A stretch of 19,852 nucleotides of DNA from an uncultured Colwellia sp. (GCA_913020705.1 CAJWBY010000078.1:1-19852); one strand, 5' to 3'. Shown: positions 1 through 7,177, counted from the stretch's first letter. Numbers and translations: made by a program. Notes: generated by a model not told the origin, from the sequence alone.

Positions 1-87
1 TTTACGCATCCAAGTACGGATGAACGGATCAAAATAGAAGCACCTTTAGAGCATTCATTACAAAATCTACTTACCAAACTAAAATAA
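1..87 (+). CDS. rluC: 23S rRNA pseudouridine synthase RluC, 3' end only
   Basis: Only the last 28 codons and the TAA stop are present; the gene begins before the window. The tail reads FTHPSTDERIKIEAPLEHSL and then a Lys/Leu-rich end. This resembles the C-terminal segment of RluC/RluD-type synthases, where a conserved HP and a later AP occur near the end. RluC converts three uridines in domains II and V of 23S rRNA to pseudouridine. In Enterobacteria rluC lies near the same maf-yceD-rpmF-plsX cluster that follows here, which supports RluC over a paralogue. The fragment is too short to check catalytic residues. Confidence 0.75.
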   Translation, partial: FTHPSTDERIKIEAPLEHSLQNLLTKLK

Positions 88-96
88 TCTTTCTCA

Positions 97-129
97 AACG
101 TGATGCTGAAATCAATCCAGTATCACGTT
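97..129 (+). terminator. Hairpin downstream of rluC
   Basis: Nine bases after the rluC stop, aacgtgatgctg (97-108) pairs with cagtatcacgtt (118-129) around a 9-base loop. The 12-bp stem contains one G-T wobble. No T-run follows, so it is a poor canonical terminator. It may mark the rluC 3' end or protect the transcript. Confidence 0.4.
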
Positions 130-205
130 GCTACTTCCAATATTGAATTTAAAATTTTATGTATAAAATAAAATTATGATCAATAAATTAAATAAAAGCG
201 AATAT

Positions 206-871
206 ATGCACAATTACAAATTGGTGATTTTTGATTGGGATGGAACATTGATGGATTCTGTCGATCGTATCGTTTTCTCAATGCAAGCCAGTGCGACCGC
301 ATTATCATTTACTCCGCCTAGTTATGATCAAGCTAAACAAATTATTGGCTTAAGTTTACCTAAGGCCATCCAAACTTTATTTCCAAGTGCAAATGCAGAG
401 CAAGTGCAATTATTAACTTCACAATATAAACATCAATATGTTGAAGTTAATACTACAGCGACGCCGCTATTTGAACATGCACTTGAATTGCTCATTAATC
501 TGAAACAAAAAAATAAATTATTGGCAGTAGCAACAGGAAAAGCTAGAGCAGGTTTACAGCGTGTTTGGCAGGTTTCAGATACCGAACACTTTTTCCATGC
601 TTCCCGTTGTGCCGATGAAAGTATTTCCAAACCAGATCCAGACATGATTAACAGCTTGTTGAAAGAATTAAATATTGAAAAATATGAAGCTGTTATGATT
701 GGCGATACTTCATATGACCTCGAAATGGCACAAAGGGCAGGTGTAGATAGTATAGGGATTACGCATGGAGTGCATGACAATAAAGTCCTGTCACATTACG
801 AACCAAGAGCTATTGTCGACTCGCTAGCTGAATTGTATATGTTGTTGTTAAATACCCCCTTAAAACCTTAA
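206..871 (+). CDS. HAD-superfamily phosphatase, phosphoglycolate phosphatase-like
   Basis: The product is a haloacid dehalogenase hydrolase of subfamily IA, a family that removes phosphate from small metabolites through an aspartyl-phosphate intermediate. Numbered from the upstream ATG at 176, motif I is FDWDGTLMDS with nucleophile D20 and acid/base D22. Motif II is the ATG at 119-121, motif III is K152 in SKPDP, and motif IV is GDTSYD with D177 and D181. The helical cap lies at about residues 30-100. I chose the ATG at 206 because family members usually place motif I within about 10 residues of the start. The ATG at 176 would add 10 residues, and neither start has a clear Shine-Dalgarno sequence. 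The substrate is unknown; Gph, YfbT/YqaB or pyrophosphatase-like roles are possible. The gene is convergent with maf. Confidence 0.85.
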   Translation: MHNYKLVIFDWDGTLMDSVDRIVFSMQASATALSFTPPSYDQAKQIIGLSLPKAIQTLFPSANAEQVQLLTSQYKHQYVEVNTTATPLFEHALELLINLKQKNKLLAVATGKARAGLQRVWQVSDTEHFFHASRCADESISKPDPDMINSLLKELNIEKYEAVMIGDTSYDLEMAQRAGVDSIGITHGVHDNKVLSHYEPRAIVDSLAELYMLLLNTPLKP

Positions 872-891
872 AACCTTAAAACCTTAAAACC
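860..891 (+). repeat. Four tandem copies of an 8-bp unit over the HAD stop codon
   Basis: The unit ttaaaacc is repeated four times without change at 860-867, 868-875, 876-883 and 884-891. The last codons and the TAA stop (869-871) of the phosphatase gene fall in the first two copies. The stop is reached within 12 bases of the array start, so changes in copy number above about 1.5 units would not alter the protein. It is a simple-sequence tract prone to slippage. Confidence 0.9.
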
Positions 892-907
892 TAGACACTA
901 CGTTTTA

Positions 908-940
908 ACCGTTTTCATCTGTTCATTAAATGAAAACGGT
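908..940. terminator. Inverted repeat between convergent genes
   Basis: accgttttcat (908-918) and atgaaaacggt (930-940) form a perfect 11-bp stem with an 11-base loop. It sits between the HAD gene and the convergent maf gene, where a shared bidirectional terminator is expected. Neither strand has a long T-run beside it, so efficiency is uncertain. Confidence 0.5.
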
Positions 941-985
941 GACTCTCTAAATATGCAGAAGTAATGATTCAAATATTGTTAAGGC

Positions 986-1573
986 TTACTGCGCCTGTAA
1001 AACATCTAAACCTTGTTCTTTAAGTAAACTAACTAACCTTATTAGTGGTAAACCTATTAAGGTATTTGGATCATCACCAGCAAGTTTTTCAAATAAGCAA
1101 ATACCTAAACCTTCACTTTTAAAACTTCCGGCACAATTATAAGGTTCTTCAGCGTTCAAATAGGCTGTAATTTCTTGTGTCGATAATTGTTTAAAATGCA
1201 CAGAGAATAATTCTACTAAAGAAATACTTTTCCCTGTTGAGCTGTCATAAACACATAAACCTGTGTGAAACTCTACAGCTTTACCACTGAAACTGGTGAG
1301 TTGTTTTAAGCCATTTTCAAAATTGTGAGGTTTACCTAATATATTCCCTTCTGATAAAGCCACTTGATCTGAACCTATAATAAGCGCATTGGGATATTCA
1401 CTAGCCACAGCTTTTGCTTTTTCTACAGCTAAACGTTCAACGAGTTCAATGGCTGTTTCATTAAACCTTGCTGTTTCATCAATGTTAGGTTTTGCACAAA
1501 TAAAAGGTAAATTTAACTTTTCTAGAAGTGTTTTACGAAATGGGGACGTAGAAGCTAAAATTAAGGTTTTCAC
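986..1573 (-). CDS. yceF: Maf-family nucleotide pyrophosphatase YceF (7-methyl-GTP type)
   Basis: Maf proteins hydrolyse non-canonical or modified nucleoside triphosphates to monophosphates; the YceF branch prefers 7-methyl-GTP. The 195-residue protein has the family signature ASTSPFRK at 7-14, where S10 and R13 belong to the substrate loop. It also has GSDQV at 68-72 with catalytic-base D69, GKP at 80-82, and the YceF-typical CAGSFKSEGLG at 147-157 and DPNTLIGLPL at 168-177. Length and motifs match Escherichia coli YceF closely along the whole chain, which separates it from the dTTP-specific YhdE branch. It is the only gene here on the minus strand. It diverges from yceD across 120 bases, as in enterobacteria. 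No strong promoter or Shine-Dalgarno sequence was seen before its ATG. Confidence 0.93.
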   Translation of the reverse strand: MKTLILASTSPFRKTLLEKLNLPFICAKPNIDETARFNETAIELVERLAVEKAKAVASEYPNALIIGSDQVALSEGNILGKPHNFENGLKQLTSFSGKAVEFHTGLCVYDSSTGKSISLVELFSVHFKQLSTQEITAYLNAEEPYNCAGSFKSEGLGICLFEKLAGDDPNTLIGLPLIRLVSLLKEQGLDVLQAQ

Positions 1574-1655
1574 GTTAAGTTACTCAAAATATAAACAGTT
1601 ATTTTATAATATGTGGGCTTTCTTTAATTTTTAAACAAATATTGTTATTTTTCTT

Positions 1656-1684
1656 TTGACAGAAGCGGGCAAGCACATTATTAT
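1656..1684 (+). promoter_or_regulatory. Sigma-70 promoter of the yceD-rpmF-plsX-fab operon
   Basis: A consensus -35 box TTGACA (1656-1661) is followed after exactly 17 bases by TATTAT (1679-1684). The predicted transcription start is about 1690-1692, only 2-4 bases before the yceD ATG at 1694. The mRNA would be leaderless or nearly so. Confidence 0.75.
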
Positions 1685-1693
1685 GCGCGCCTT

Positions 1694-2206
1694 ATGCAGA
1701 ATCTTAAACTCCCGATAATGATAAACCCCCGAAAGAGCGCCCAACGCAGGTTGGTGTGTGACGGCTTCTTTGAAGTGTCGGGGATGACTAGATTGCTGGA
1801 TGTGTGTACTCCATGCAATGAGCATATGCATGTTAATGTTAAATTTGATGTCGATGACCTCGGACTGAATGTTATTTCAGGCTCAGGATCGTTATCTGTA
1901 GCATTGATTTGTCAGCGTTGTACTGAATCATTAATAATTGATTTGGATATAGAGTTTACTCTTAGTCCAGCAAAAAATGATGAAGCCGCTGAAGCCTTGC
2001 CGTCATATTATGACGCAATAGAATTAGATGAAAATGGCGAAGTTAATCTGTTAGAATTAGTGGAAGAAGAGTTATTACTCGCAATTCCATTAATAGCAAA
2101 GCATGAACCTAGTAAGTGTCAGGCACCAGTTGACAGTGTATGGGGTGAATTGCCTGAAGAGCTAGAACAACCAAACCCATTTGATGTATTAAAAAAAATT
2201 AAATAA
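1694..2206 (+). CDS. yceD: YceD, 23S rRNA accumulation protein (DUF177)
   Basis: YceD is a small acidic cytoplasmic protein needed for normal 23S rRNA levels. In many bacteria it is co-transcribed with the L32 gene, as here. The 170-residue product aligns with E. coli YceD throughout: MQNLKLPI and SAQRR at the N terminus, CQRC at 73-76 in the domain core, EALPSYY at 100-106, and GELPEELEQPNPFDVLK near the end. The start at 1694 is preferred over the in-frame ATG at 1718 because the first residues match the E. coli protein. No Shine-Dalgarno sequence precedes it. The -10 box of a consensus promoter ends 9 bases upstream, so translation may start on a leaderless mRNA. rpmF follows after 44 bases. 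Confidence 0.93.
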   Translation: MQNLKLPIMINPRKSAQRRLVCDGFFEVSGMTRLLDVCTPCNEHMHVNVKFDVDDLGLNVISGSGSLSVALICQRCTESLIIDLDIEFTLSPAKNDEAAEALPSYYDAIELDENGEVNLLELVEEELLLAIPLIAKHEPSKCQAPVDSVWGELPEELEQPNPFDVLKKIK

Positions 2207-2220
2207 CTTATTTAATTAAT

Positions 2221-2236
2221 AACCGATTAACCGATT
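2221..2236 (+). repeat. Two tandem copies of aaccgatt in the rpmF leader
   Basis: The 8-mer aaccgatt is duplicated exactly at 2221-2228 and 2229-2236, just before the rpmF ribosome binding site AGGAG (2240-2244). It is probably a slippage duplication with no known role. Confidence 0.6.
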
Positions 2237-2250
2237 TTTAGGAGTAGCTA

Positions 2251-2421
2251 ATGGCAGTACAAAAAAGTAAAAAGTCTCGTTCAAGACGTGGCATGCGCCG
2301 TTCACACGATGCAGTAACAACAGAAAACTTATCAGTAGATCCAGTATCTGGTGAAGCACACCGTCGTCATCATGTAACAGCTGATGGCTTTTACAAAGGT
2401 GTTAAAGTAATCAATAAGTAA
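2251..2421 (+). CDS. rpmF: 50S ribosomal protein L32 (bL32)
   Basis: bL32 is a small protein of the large ribosomal subunit. The 56-residue chain begins [20 protein letters not shown] and ends in [12 protein letters not shown], the standard gammaproteobacterial form with basic N-terminal residues. There are no CxxC zinc-ribbon pairs, so this is the zinc-independent form. A strong AGGAG at 2240-2244 lies 6 bases before the ATG. The gene sits between yceD and plsX as in E. coli. plsX starts 10 bases after the stop, so the two are certainly co-transcribed. Confidence 0.97.
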   Translation: MAVQKSKKSRSRRGMRRSHDAVTTENLSVDPVSGEAHRRHHVTADGFYKGVKVINK

Positions 2422-2431
2422 GCTGATTGCT

Positions 2432-3463
2432 TTGAATAATCTAACCATAGCGTTAGATGTTATGGGGGGCGATAAAGGCCCCCTTATAACAATTCCTGCT
2501 GCCATATTAGCAGTTAAAAACATTCCAGAACTTCGCCTCATTCTTTGTGGTGATGCCGATATTATCAACGCTGAATTATCTAAAAATCAGTGTGCTGAAC
2601 ACCCCCAACTTACTATTTTCCCAACCACTGAAATTGTGGAAATGGGTGATAAACCTATAGTTGCTTTACGTAACAAAAAAAATTCTTCAATGCGAAAGTC
2701 GCTTGATCTTGTCCATGAAAATAAAGCTCAAGCATGTGTTAGTGCTGGGAATACTGGCGCGTTGTTTTCAATGGCTCATTTTGTTTTAAAAACATTAGTC
2801 GGTGTTGAACGTCCTGCATTAATATCTTCCTTACCTACCCATGATGAAAATAAACACGTATTTATGCTCGACTTAGGCGCGAACGTATTTTGTGATTCTA
2901 ATGTTTTATATCAGTTTGCTGTTATGGGCTCTGTAATGGCCGAACAGGTAGACGGTATTAACGCCCCTCGTATTGCTTTATTAAATATGGGAGAAGAAGA
3001 AATAAAGGGTAGTGACCACATTAAACAAACTGCTGCAAAGCTAACGCAAAATAGTGAAATTAATTATATTGGCTTTGTCGAAGGTAATGATATTTTTACA
3101 AACAAAGCAGATGTTATTGTCTGTGATGGTTTTGTCGGGAACGTAGCTTTAAAAACCTGTGAGGGTGTTGCCCGGCTAGTTTATCAAAAAATGCATACTG
3201 TACTATCTCGAAACATATTCACCCGAATTGTAGGCAGATTATTGTCATCAACATTAAAAAAACTCTTTAAACCCCTGAACCCCGACCAGTATAACGGAGC
3301 AAGTCTGATAGGATTACGCGGTATTGTGGTCAAGAGCCATGGGAATGCGAGCTCAAAGGCTTTTTATATGGCTATTTTAGAAGCAATAAAAGAAGTTGAA
3401 AGGCAAGTACCTGAACGGATAAAGGACAAAATTGAGAACGGATTTTCTTGTGGTCGAAAGTAA
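2432..3463 (+). CDS. plsX: Phosphate acyltransferase PlsX
   Basis: PlsX transfers the acyl group from acyl-ACP to inorganic phosphate, giving acyl-phosphate that PlsY uses to start membrane phospholipid synthesis. It is a peripheral membrane enzyme. The 343-residue protein opens with LTIALDVMGGDKGP and contains ACVSAGNTGALFSM, VCDGFVGNVALKT and the late GLRGIVVKSHGNA, all PlsX hallmarks. I place the start at the TTG at 2432, which gives MNNLTIALDVMGGD like the E. coli MTRLTLALDVMGGD. The next ATG (2459) would delete part of the conserved N-terminal strand. The Shine-Dalgarno match is weak. In most gammaproteobacteria fabH comes next; here it does not. Confidence 0.95.
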   Translation: MNNLTIALDVMGGDKGPLITIPAAILAVKNIPELRLILCGDADIINAELSKNQCAEHPQLTIFPTTEIVEMGDKPIVALRNKKNSSMRKSLDLVHENKAQACVSAGNTGALFSMAHFVLKTLVGVERPALISSLPTHDENKHVFMLDLGANVFCDSNVLYQFAVMGSVMAEQVDGINAPRIALLNMGEEEIKGSDHIKQTAAKLTQNSEINYIGFVEGNDIFTNKADVIVCDGFVGNVALKTCEGVARLVYQKMHTVLSRNIFTRIVGRLLSSTLKKLFKPLNPDQYNGASLIGLRGIVVKSHGNASSKAFYMAILEAIKEVERQVPERIKDKIENGFSCGRK

Positions 3464-3491
3464 GTCTTTATCATTCAGCGCAAATAAAACG

Positions 3492-3535
3492 TATTTAATG
3501 AATTGTTTTTTTAATAAAAGATAATTCATTAAATA
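3492..3535. repeat. AT-rich inverted repeat between plsX and fabD
   Basis: tatttaatgaatt (3492-3504) and aattcattaaata (3523-3535) form a perfect 13-bp inverted repeat around an 18-base loop containing a T7 run. It lies in the 119-base gap where fabH would normally be. It is not a standard terminator because the loop is long, the stem AT-rich, and no T-run follows. It could be a protein-binding site or a processing hairpin. Confidence 0.55.
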
Positions 3536-3582
3536 TCACTTATCACATTTAATTAAATCACAAATAAACATTAGGTAATAAA

Positions 3583-4518
3583 ATGCAAAATAATTTAGCG
3601 TTTGTTTTCCCCGGCCAAGGTTCACAAACCGTTGGCATGTTAGCTGACTTTGCTGACAATGAAGTCGTACAAAATACTTTTTCAGAAGCTTCAGAATCTT
3701 TAGGCTATAACCTATGGGAATTAGTTGCACAAGGACCTGCTGAAAAGCTTAATCAAACAAACTTCACTCAACCAGCTCTACTAACGGCTAGTGTTGCATT
3801 ATGGCGCTTATGGGCGTCGCAATCGGACATTCAACCTGCAATGTTAGCGGGTCACAGTCTAGGTGAATATTCTGCGCTTGTTTGCGCCGGTGTTATCTCT
3901 TTAGCTGAAGGTGTTAAGTTAGTTGAAAAACGAGGCGAGTATATGCAAGCCTCTGTTCCTGCAGGCGTTGGTGCAATGGCCGCAATCATTGGTCTTGATG
4001 ATAAAGCTATTATTGATGCTTGTGCTAAAGCACAAAATGAAGACGTTGTTGCAGCGGTAAATTTTAACTCTCCAGGGCAAGTCGTTATTGCAGGCCATAA
4101 AGACGCAGTAGAACGAGCAGGTGTTCTTTGTAAAGAAGCAGGAGCTAAACGTGTATTACCTTTACCTGTTAGCGTACCGTCTCATTGTGCATTAATGAAA
4201 GATGCGGCAGACAAACTTGCTGAAGAGTTTAATAACATCACATTTAATACACCACAAATTCCCGTTGTCAATAATGTTGACGTTGCAACAGAATCTGATG
4301 CCGAAGCTATTAAGTTAGCTTTGATCAAACAACTATATAGTCCTGTCCGTTGGACAGAAACAATTGAGATACTCGCAAAGAGTGGGATTTCACTTGTTGT
4401 TGAAGCAGGCCCTGGCAAAGTTCTACAGGGGTTAATTAAACGTATTGACAAATCAATCACTAGTGCATCAATTAATGATCAAGCATCATTAACGAAAGCA
4501 TTAGAAACAATTAAATAG
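3583..4518 (+). CDS. fabD: Malonyl-CoA:ACP transacylase FabD
   Basis: FabD loads malonyl groups from malonyl-CoA onto acyl carrier protein, supplying the extender unit for fatty acid synthesis in the cytosol. The 311-residue protein begins with FVFPGQGSQTVGM. It carries the nucleophile elbow GHSLGEY with S92 and the catalytic histidine H201 in VPSHC, the same numbers as in E. coli FabD. The core helix that contacts the malonyl carboxylate is also conserved (R117 in EKRGEYMQ). NFNSPGQVVIAG at 160-171 is another family signature. The ATG at 3583 is preceded by a modest TAGGTAA. fabG follows after 8 bases, so the two are translated from one mRNA. Confidence 0.97.
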   Translation: MQNNLAFVFPGQGSQTVGMLADFADNEVVQNTFSEASESLGYNLWELVAQGPAEKLNQTNFTQPALLTASVALWRLWASQSDIQPAMLAGHSLGEYSALVCAGVISLAEGVKLVEKRGEYMQASVPAGVGAMAAIIGLDDKAIIDACAKAQNEDVVAAVNFNSPGQVVIAGHKDAVERAGVLCKEAGAKRVLPLPVSVPSHCALMKDAADKLAEEFNNITFNTPQIPVVNNVDVATESDAEAIKLALIKQLYSPVRWTETIEILAKSGISLVVEAGPGKVLQGLIKRIDKSITSASINDQASLTKALETIK

Positions 4519-4526
4519 GATAAATT

Positions 4527-5261
4527 ATGTTTTCTTTTGAAGGAAAAGTAGTCTTAGTTACTGGCGCAAGTCGTGGTATCGGTAAAGCAATTGCAAGTCA
4601 GCTCAAAGAGTTGGGAGCAACAGTCTTAGGAACCGCTACATCTGCAAATGGCGCTGAAAATATCAGTGAATATTTAGGAGCTGGGAATGGTTTAGTACTT
4701 AATGTAACTGACAATGATTCAATTGCTGCACTGTTCGATACGATTAAAGAAAACCATGGTGGAATTGACATTTTAGTCAATAATGCTGGTATTACGCGTG
4801 ATAATTTATTCATGAGAATGAAAGATGACGAATGGCAAGATATTATAGATACTAACTTATCTTCAGTATTTAAGATCAGTAAAGCTGTTATTCGCTCTAT
4901 GATGAAGAAACGTAACGGTCGTATTATTAATATAGGCTCTGTCGTTGGCACAATGGGCAATGCAGGCCAAGTAAATTATGCAACAGCTAAAGCGGGTTTA
5001 CTTGGTTTTACAAAATCTTTAGCGCGTGAGGTTGCATCTCGTGGCATAACTGTTAATACTGTGTCGCCGGGTTTTATCGACACTGATATGACACAAACGT
5101 TAACTGATGAACAAAAAGAAGGCATTTTTTCACAAGTTCCTGCCAATCGTTTAGGCAAGCCTGAAGAAATTGCTAACGCAGTTGTCTTTTTAGCTTCTGA
5201 TGGTGCGGCATACATAACAGGTGAAACATTGCATGTAAACGGCGGTATGTATATGGTTTAA
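4527..5261 (+). CDS. fabG: 3-oxoacyl-ACP reductase FabG
   Basis: FabG carries out the first NADPH-dependent reduction of each elongation cycle, turning 3-oxoacyl-ACP into (R)-3-hydroxyacyl-ACP. It is a classical short-chain dehydrogenase of 244 residues, the same length as E. coli FabG. The nucleotide-binding TGASRGIG is at 12-19 and NNAG at 85-88. The catalytic tetrad N110, S138, Y151 and K155 keeps the E. coli numbering. The C terminus GETLHVNGGMYMV is typical. The gene starts 8 bases after fabD. A 160-base gap carrying regulatory-looking sites separates it from acpP. Confidence 0.97.
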   Translation: MFSFEGKVVLVTGASRGIGKAIASQLKELGATVLGTATSANGAENISEYLGAGNGLVLNVTDNDSIAALFDTIKENHGGIDILVNNAGITRDNLFMRMKDDEWQDIIDTNLSSVFKISKAVIRSMMKKRNGRIINIGSVVGTMGNAGQVNYATAKAGLLGFTKSLAREVASRGITVNTVSPGFIDTDMTQTLTDEQKEGIFSQVPANRLGKPEEIANAVVFLASDGAAYITGETLHVNGGMYMV

Positions 5262-5313
5262 TTTGTCACACTTATTGTAAATAAACGACAAATTGAGCAA
5301 ATTTAATACAGTT

Positions 5314-5330
5314 AACAGGTTAGACCAGCA
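5314..5330. promoter_or_regulatory. FadR-like operator upstream of acpP
   Basis: AACAGGTTAGACCAGCA contains CAGGT-N2-GACCAG. The E. coli FadR site at fadBA has CTGGT-N2-GACCAG, so 10 of the 11 fixed positions agree. FadR activates fab genes and represses fad genes in enterobacteria and vibrios. The site lies about 35 bases upstream of the proposed acpP -35 box, a location compatible with activation. No regulator gene for it is in the window, so binding is an inference. Confidence 0.4.
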
Positions 5331-5346
5331 GAAAATTAGAATTAGA

Positions 5347-5358
5347 AGCTTGCAAGCT
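5347..5358. repeat. 12-bp perfect palindrome upstream of acpP promoter
   Basis: agcttgcaagct is self-complementary over 12 bases. It lies between the FadR-like box and the proposed -35 element of acpP, with 6 bases between the palindrome and that element. It could be a transcription-factor site; no family is recognised. Confidence 0.5.
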
Positions 5359-5364
5359 AGGCTG

Positions 5365-5393
5365 TTGACGAATAAACTACACACAATTATGAA
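5365..5393 (+). promoter_or_regulatory. Probable acpP promoter
   Basis: TTGACG (5365-5370), 17 bases, then TATGAA (5388-5393) resembles a sigma-70 promoter and predicts a start near 5400. The -10 region overlaps a short inverted repeat, acaatt (5383-5388) with aattgt (5395-5400). A separate acpP promoter fits the very high demand for acyl carrier protein. Confidence 0.5.
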
Positions 5394-5421
5394 AAATTGT
5401 ATTTTCTAGAAAGGAAAAAAA

Positions 5422-5655
5422 ATGAGTACTATTGAAGAACGCGTAAGAAAAATTACTGTTGAACAGTTAGGTGTAAGTGAAGAAGAAGTTAAAATTAGTT
5501 CTTCTTTTGTTGACGACCTAGGTGCTGATTCTTTAGACACTGTTGAATTAGTAATGGCGTTAGAAGAAGAATTTGATACTGAAATTCCAGACGAAGAAGC
5601 TGAAAAAATCACAACTGTTCAAGCAGCTGTTGATTACGTTACTGCTAACCAATAA
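5422..5655 (+). CDS. acpP: Acyl carrier protein AcpP
   Basis: ACP carries the growing acyl chain as a thioester on a 4'-phosphopantetheine arm during fatty acid synthesis, and also feeds phospholipid and lipid A synthesis. The 77-residue, strongly acidic protein has the attachment motif [18 protein letters not shown] with S37 as the modified serine. The four-helix layout and length match E. coli AcpP (78 residues). The start is secured by AAGGA at 5411-5415, 6 bases before the ATG. A promoter-like sequence lies upstream and a strong terminator downstream, so acpP can be expressed as a single-gene transcript at a higher level than fabD-fabG. Confidence 0.98.
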   Translation: MSTIEERVRKITVEQLGVSEEEVKISSSFVDDLGADSLDTVELVMALEEEFDTEIPDEEAEKITTVQAAVDYVTANQ

Positions 5656-5715
5656 TTCACCATAAATTATTGGCTTTCATGTAAAGCTTTTAAATGAGAA
5701 TTTAAAGTATATATT

Positions 5716-5742
5716 CAGGCGGTTTTTACCGCCTGTTTTTTT
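5716..5742 (+). terminator. Intrinsic terminator after acpP
   Basis: caggcggt (5716-5723) pairs perfectly with accgcctg (5728-5735) around a TTTT loop, followed by seven T (5736-5742). It is a textbook Rho-independent terminator 60 bases after the acpP stop, so fabF probably has its own promoter or depends on read-through. Confidence 0.95.
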
Positions 5743-5829
5743 ATCTACGATTTACGTTTGTTACTTTTTTAATCCTAAAAATTTAACAGCTCCTTTTCCC
5801 TTATAAACTCTTAGCGGAGGCACATAGTC

Positions 5830-7062
5830 ATGAGACGCGTTGTTGTTACCGGTCTTGGTATGTTAAGCCCTTTGGGCAACTGTCCTGAATCTACTTGGCA
5901 GAATCTACTACTTGGTAAAAGTGGTATTAGTAATATTGAACATTTTGATACATCTGCATATACAACTAAGTTTGCGGGTTTGATTAAAGATTTTGATGCA
6001 CAAGATTACATGGCGAGAAAAGAAGCCAAGAAAATGGATCTTTTTATCCAATATGGTGTTGCTGCTGGTGTACAAGCATTTAAAGATTCCGGTCTCGAAA
6101 TAGATGATGTAAATACTCATCGTATTGGTGTTGCTGTAGGTGCTGGTATTGGTGGTTTAGGATTAATTGAAGATAATTTTGAAAAGCTATTGAAAGGCGG
6201 ACCTCGAAAGTTATCCCCATTTTTTGTACCATCGACCATCATCAATATGATTTCAGGTCACTTGTCGATGATGCATAATTTAAGAGGCCCGAACATTTCC
6301 ATAGCAACTGCTTGTACGAGTGGGGTGCATAATATTGGTCATGCGGCAAGAATGATTGCTTATGGCGATGCCGACGCTATGTTAGCGGGTGGTGCTGAGA
6401 AAGCATCAACGCGAACAGGTTTGGGAGGTTTTGGTGCAGCCAGAGCTTTGTCTACGCGTAATGAGTCACCTGAAGAAGCCTCTCGTCCTTGGGACAAAGA
6501 CCGTGATGGTTTTGTACTTGGCGACGGTGCTGGTGTATTAGTACTTGAAGAATACGAACATGCAAAAGCGCGTGGTGCAAAAATATACTCTGAGCTTGTT
6601 GGTTTTGGTATGAGTGCCGATGCTCATCACATGACATCTCCTCCAGCCAATGGTGAAGGTGGTGGACGAGCGATGAGTAACGCTATTAACGATGCCAAAA
6701 TTGACTTAAGTAAAATTGGTTATATCAATGCTCATGGTACTTCAACACCAGCAGGCGATATTGCTGAAACCAATGCGGTTAAATCAGTGTTTGGAGATAA
6801 TGCTTATAATGTCATGATGGGTTCAACCAAGTCAATGACAGGTCATCTATTGGGGGCGGCAGGTGCAATTGAAACCATTTTTACCGTCCAATCCTTAATG
6901 AACGACGTAGTACCACCGACCATTAATTTAGATAACCCAAGTGAAGGTTGTGATCTCGATTATATCGCCCATACAGCGCGAGATGTTAAGTTAGAATATG
7001 CCTTATGTAACTCTTTTGGTTTTGGCGGCACTAATGGCTCGTTGATCTTTAAGAAAGTTTAA
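5830..7062 (+). CDS. fabF: 3-oxoacyl-ACP synthase II FabF
   Basis: FabF (KAS II) condenses malonyl-ACP with acyl-ACP. It is the enzyme that extends palmitoleate to cis-vaccenate, the step that adjusts membrane fluidity at low temperature in E. coli. The 410-residue chain has the Cys-His-His triad: C162 in [16 protein letters not shown]302 in [11 protein letters not shown] and H339 in [14 protein letters not shown]. The last loop is [11 protein letters not shown] at 394-404. Length matches E. coli FabF (413). GGAGG at 5816-5820 lies 9 bases before the ATG. Terminators stand before and after it, so it is probably a separate transcript. No convincing promoter was found in the 87 bases after the acpP terminator. 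Confidence 0.97.
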   Translation: MRRVVVTGLGMLSPLGNCPESTWQNLLLGKSGISNIEHFDTSAYTTKFAGLIKDFDAQDYMARKEAKKMDLFIQYGVAAGVQAFKDSGLEIDDVNTHRIGVAVGAGIGGLGLIEDNFEKLLKGGPRKLSPFFVPSTIINMISGHLSMMHNLRGPNISIATACTSGVHNIGHAARMIAYGDADAMLAGGAEKASTRTGLGGFGAARALSTRNESPEEASRPWDKDRDGFVLGDGAGVLVLEEYEHAKARGAKIYSELVGFGMSADAHHMTSPPANGEGGGRAMSNAINDAKIDLSKIGYINAHGTSTPAGDIAETNAVKSVFGDNAYNVMMGSTKSMTGHLLGAAGAIETIFTVQSLMNDVVPPTINLDNPSEGCDLDYIAHTARDVKLEYALCNSFGFGGTNGSLIFKKV

Positions 7063-7112
7063 GTATTTTAAAATAGTCAATATCATTAACTAACTCTTGC
7101 AGTTAATCGTTT

Positions 7113-7154
7113 AAGCCTGAATACTAGTCATTAGTATTCAGGCTTTTTATTTTT
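7113..7154 (+). terminator. Strong intrinsic terminator after fabF
   Basis: aagcctgaatacta (7113-7126) pairs perfectly over 14 bp with tagtattcaggctt (7132-7145), with loop gtcat and a T-rich tail (TTTTTATTTTT, 7144-7154). It ends 23 bases before the pabC start. Confidence 0.95.
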
Positions 7155-7177
7155 CCGTATTTTTTAATGAAATTAAT

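Noticed and set aside
433..780. Minus-strand open frame opposite the HAD gene, and similar antisense frames across the fab and prp genes
   Set aside because: They lie fully inside well-supported genes on the other strand, have no recognisable motifs, and are low-complexity shadows of the coding frame.
1631..1831. Minus-strand 66-codon frame across the maf-yceD divergent region
   Set aside because: It overlaps the yceD start and promoter, has no Shine-Dalgarno sequence and no recognisable protein features.
5260..5294. 8-bp inverted repeat aatttgtc/gacaaatt after fabG as a terminator
   Set aside because: The loop is 19 bases, the stem is AT-rich and no T-run follows, so chance pairing is likely.
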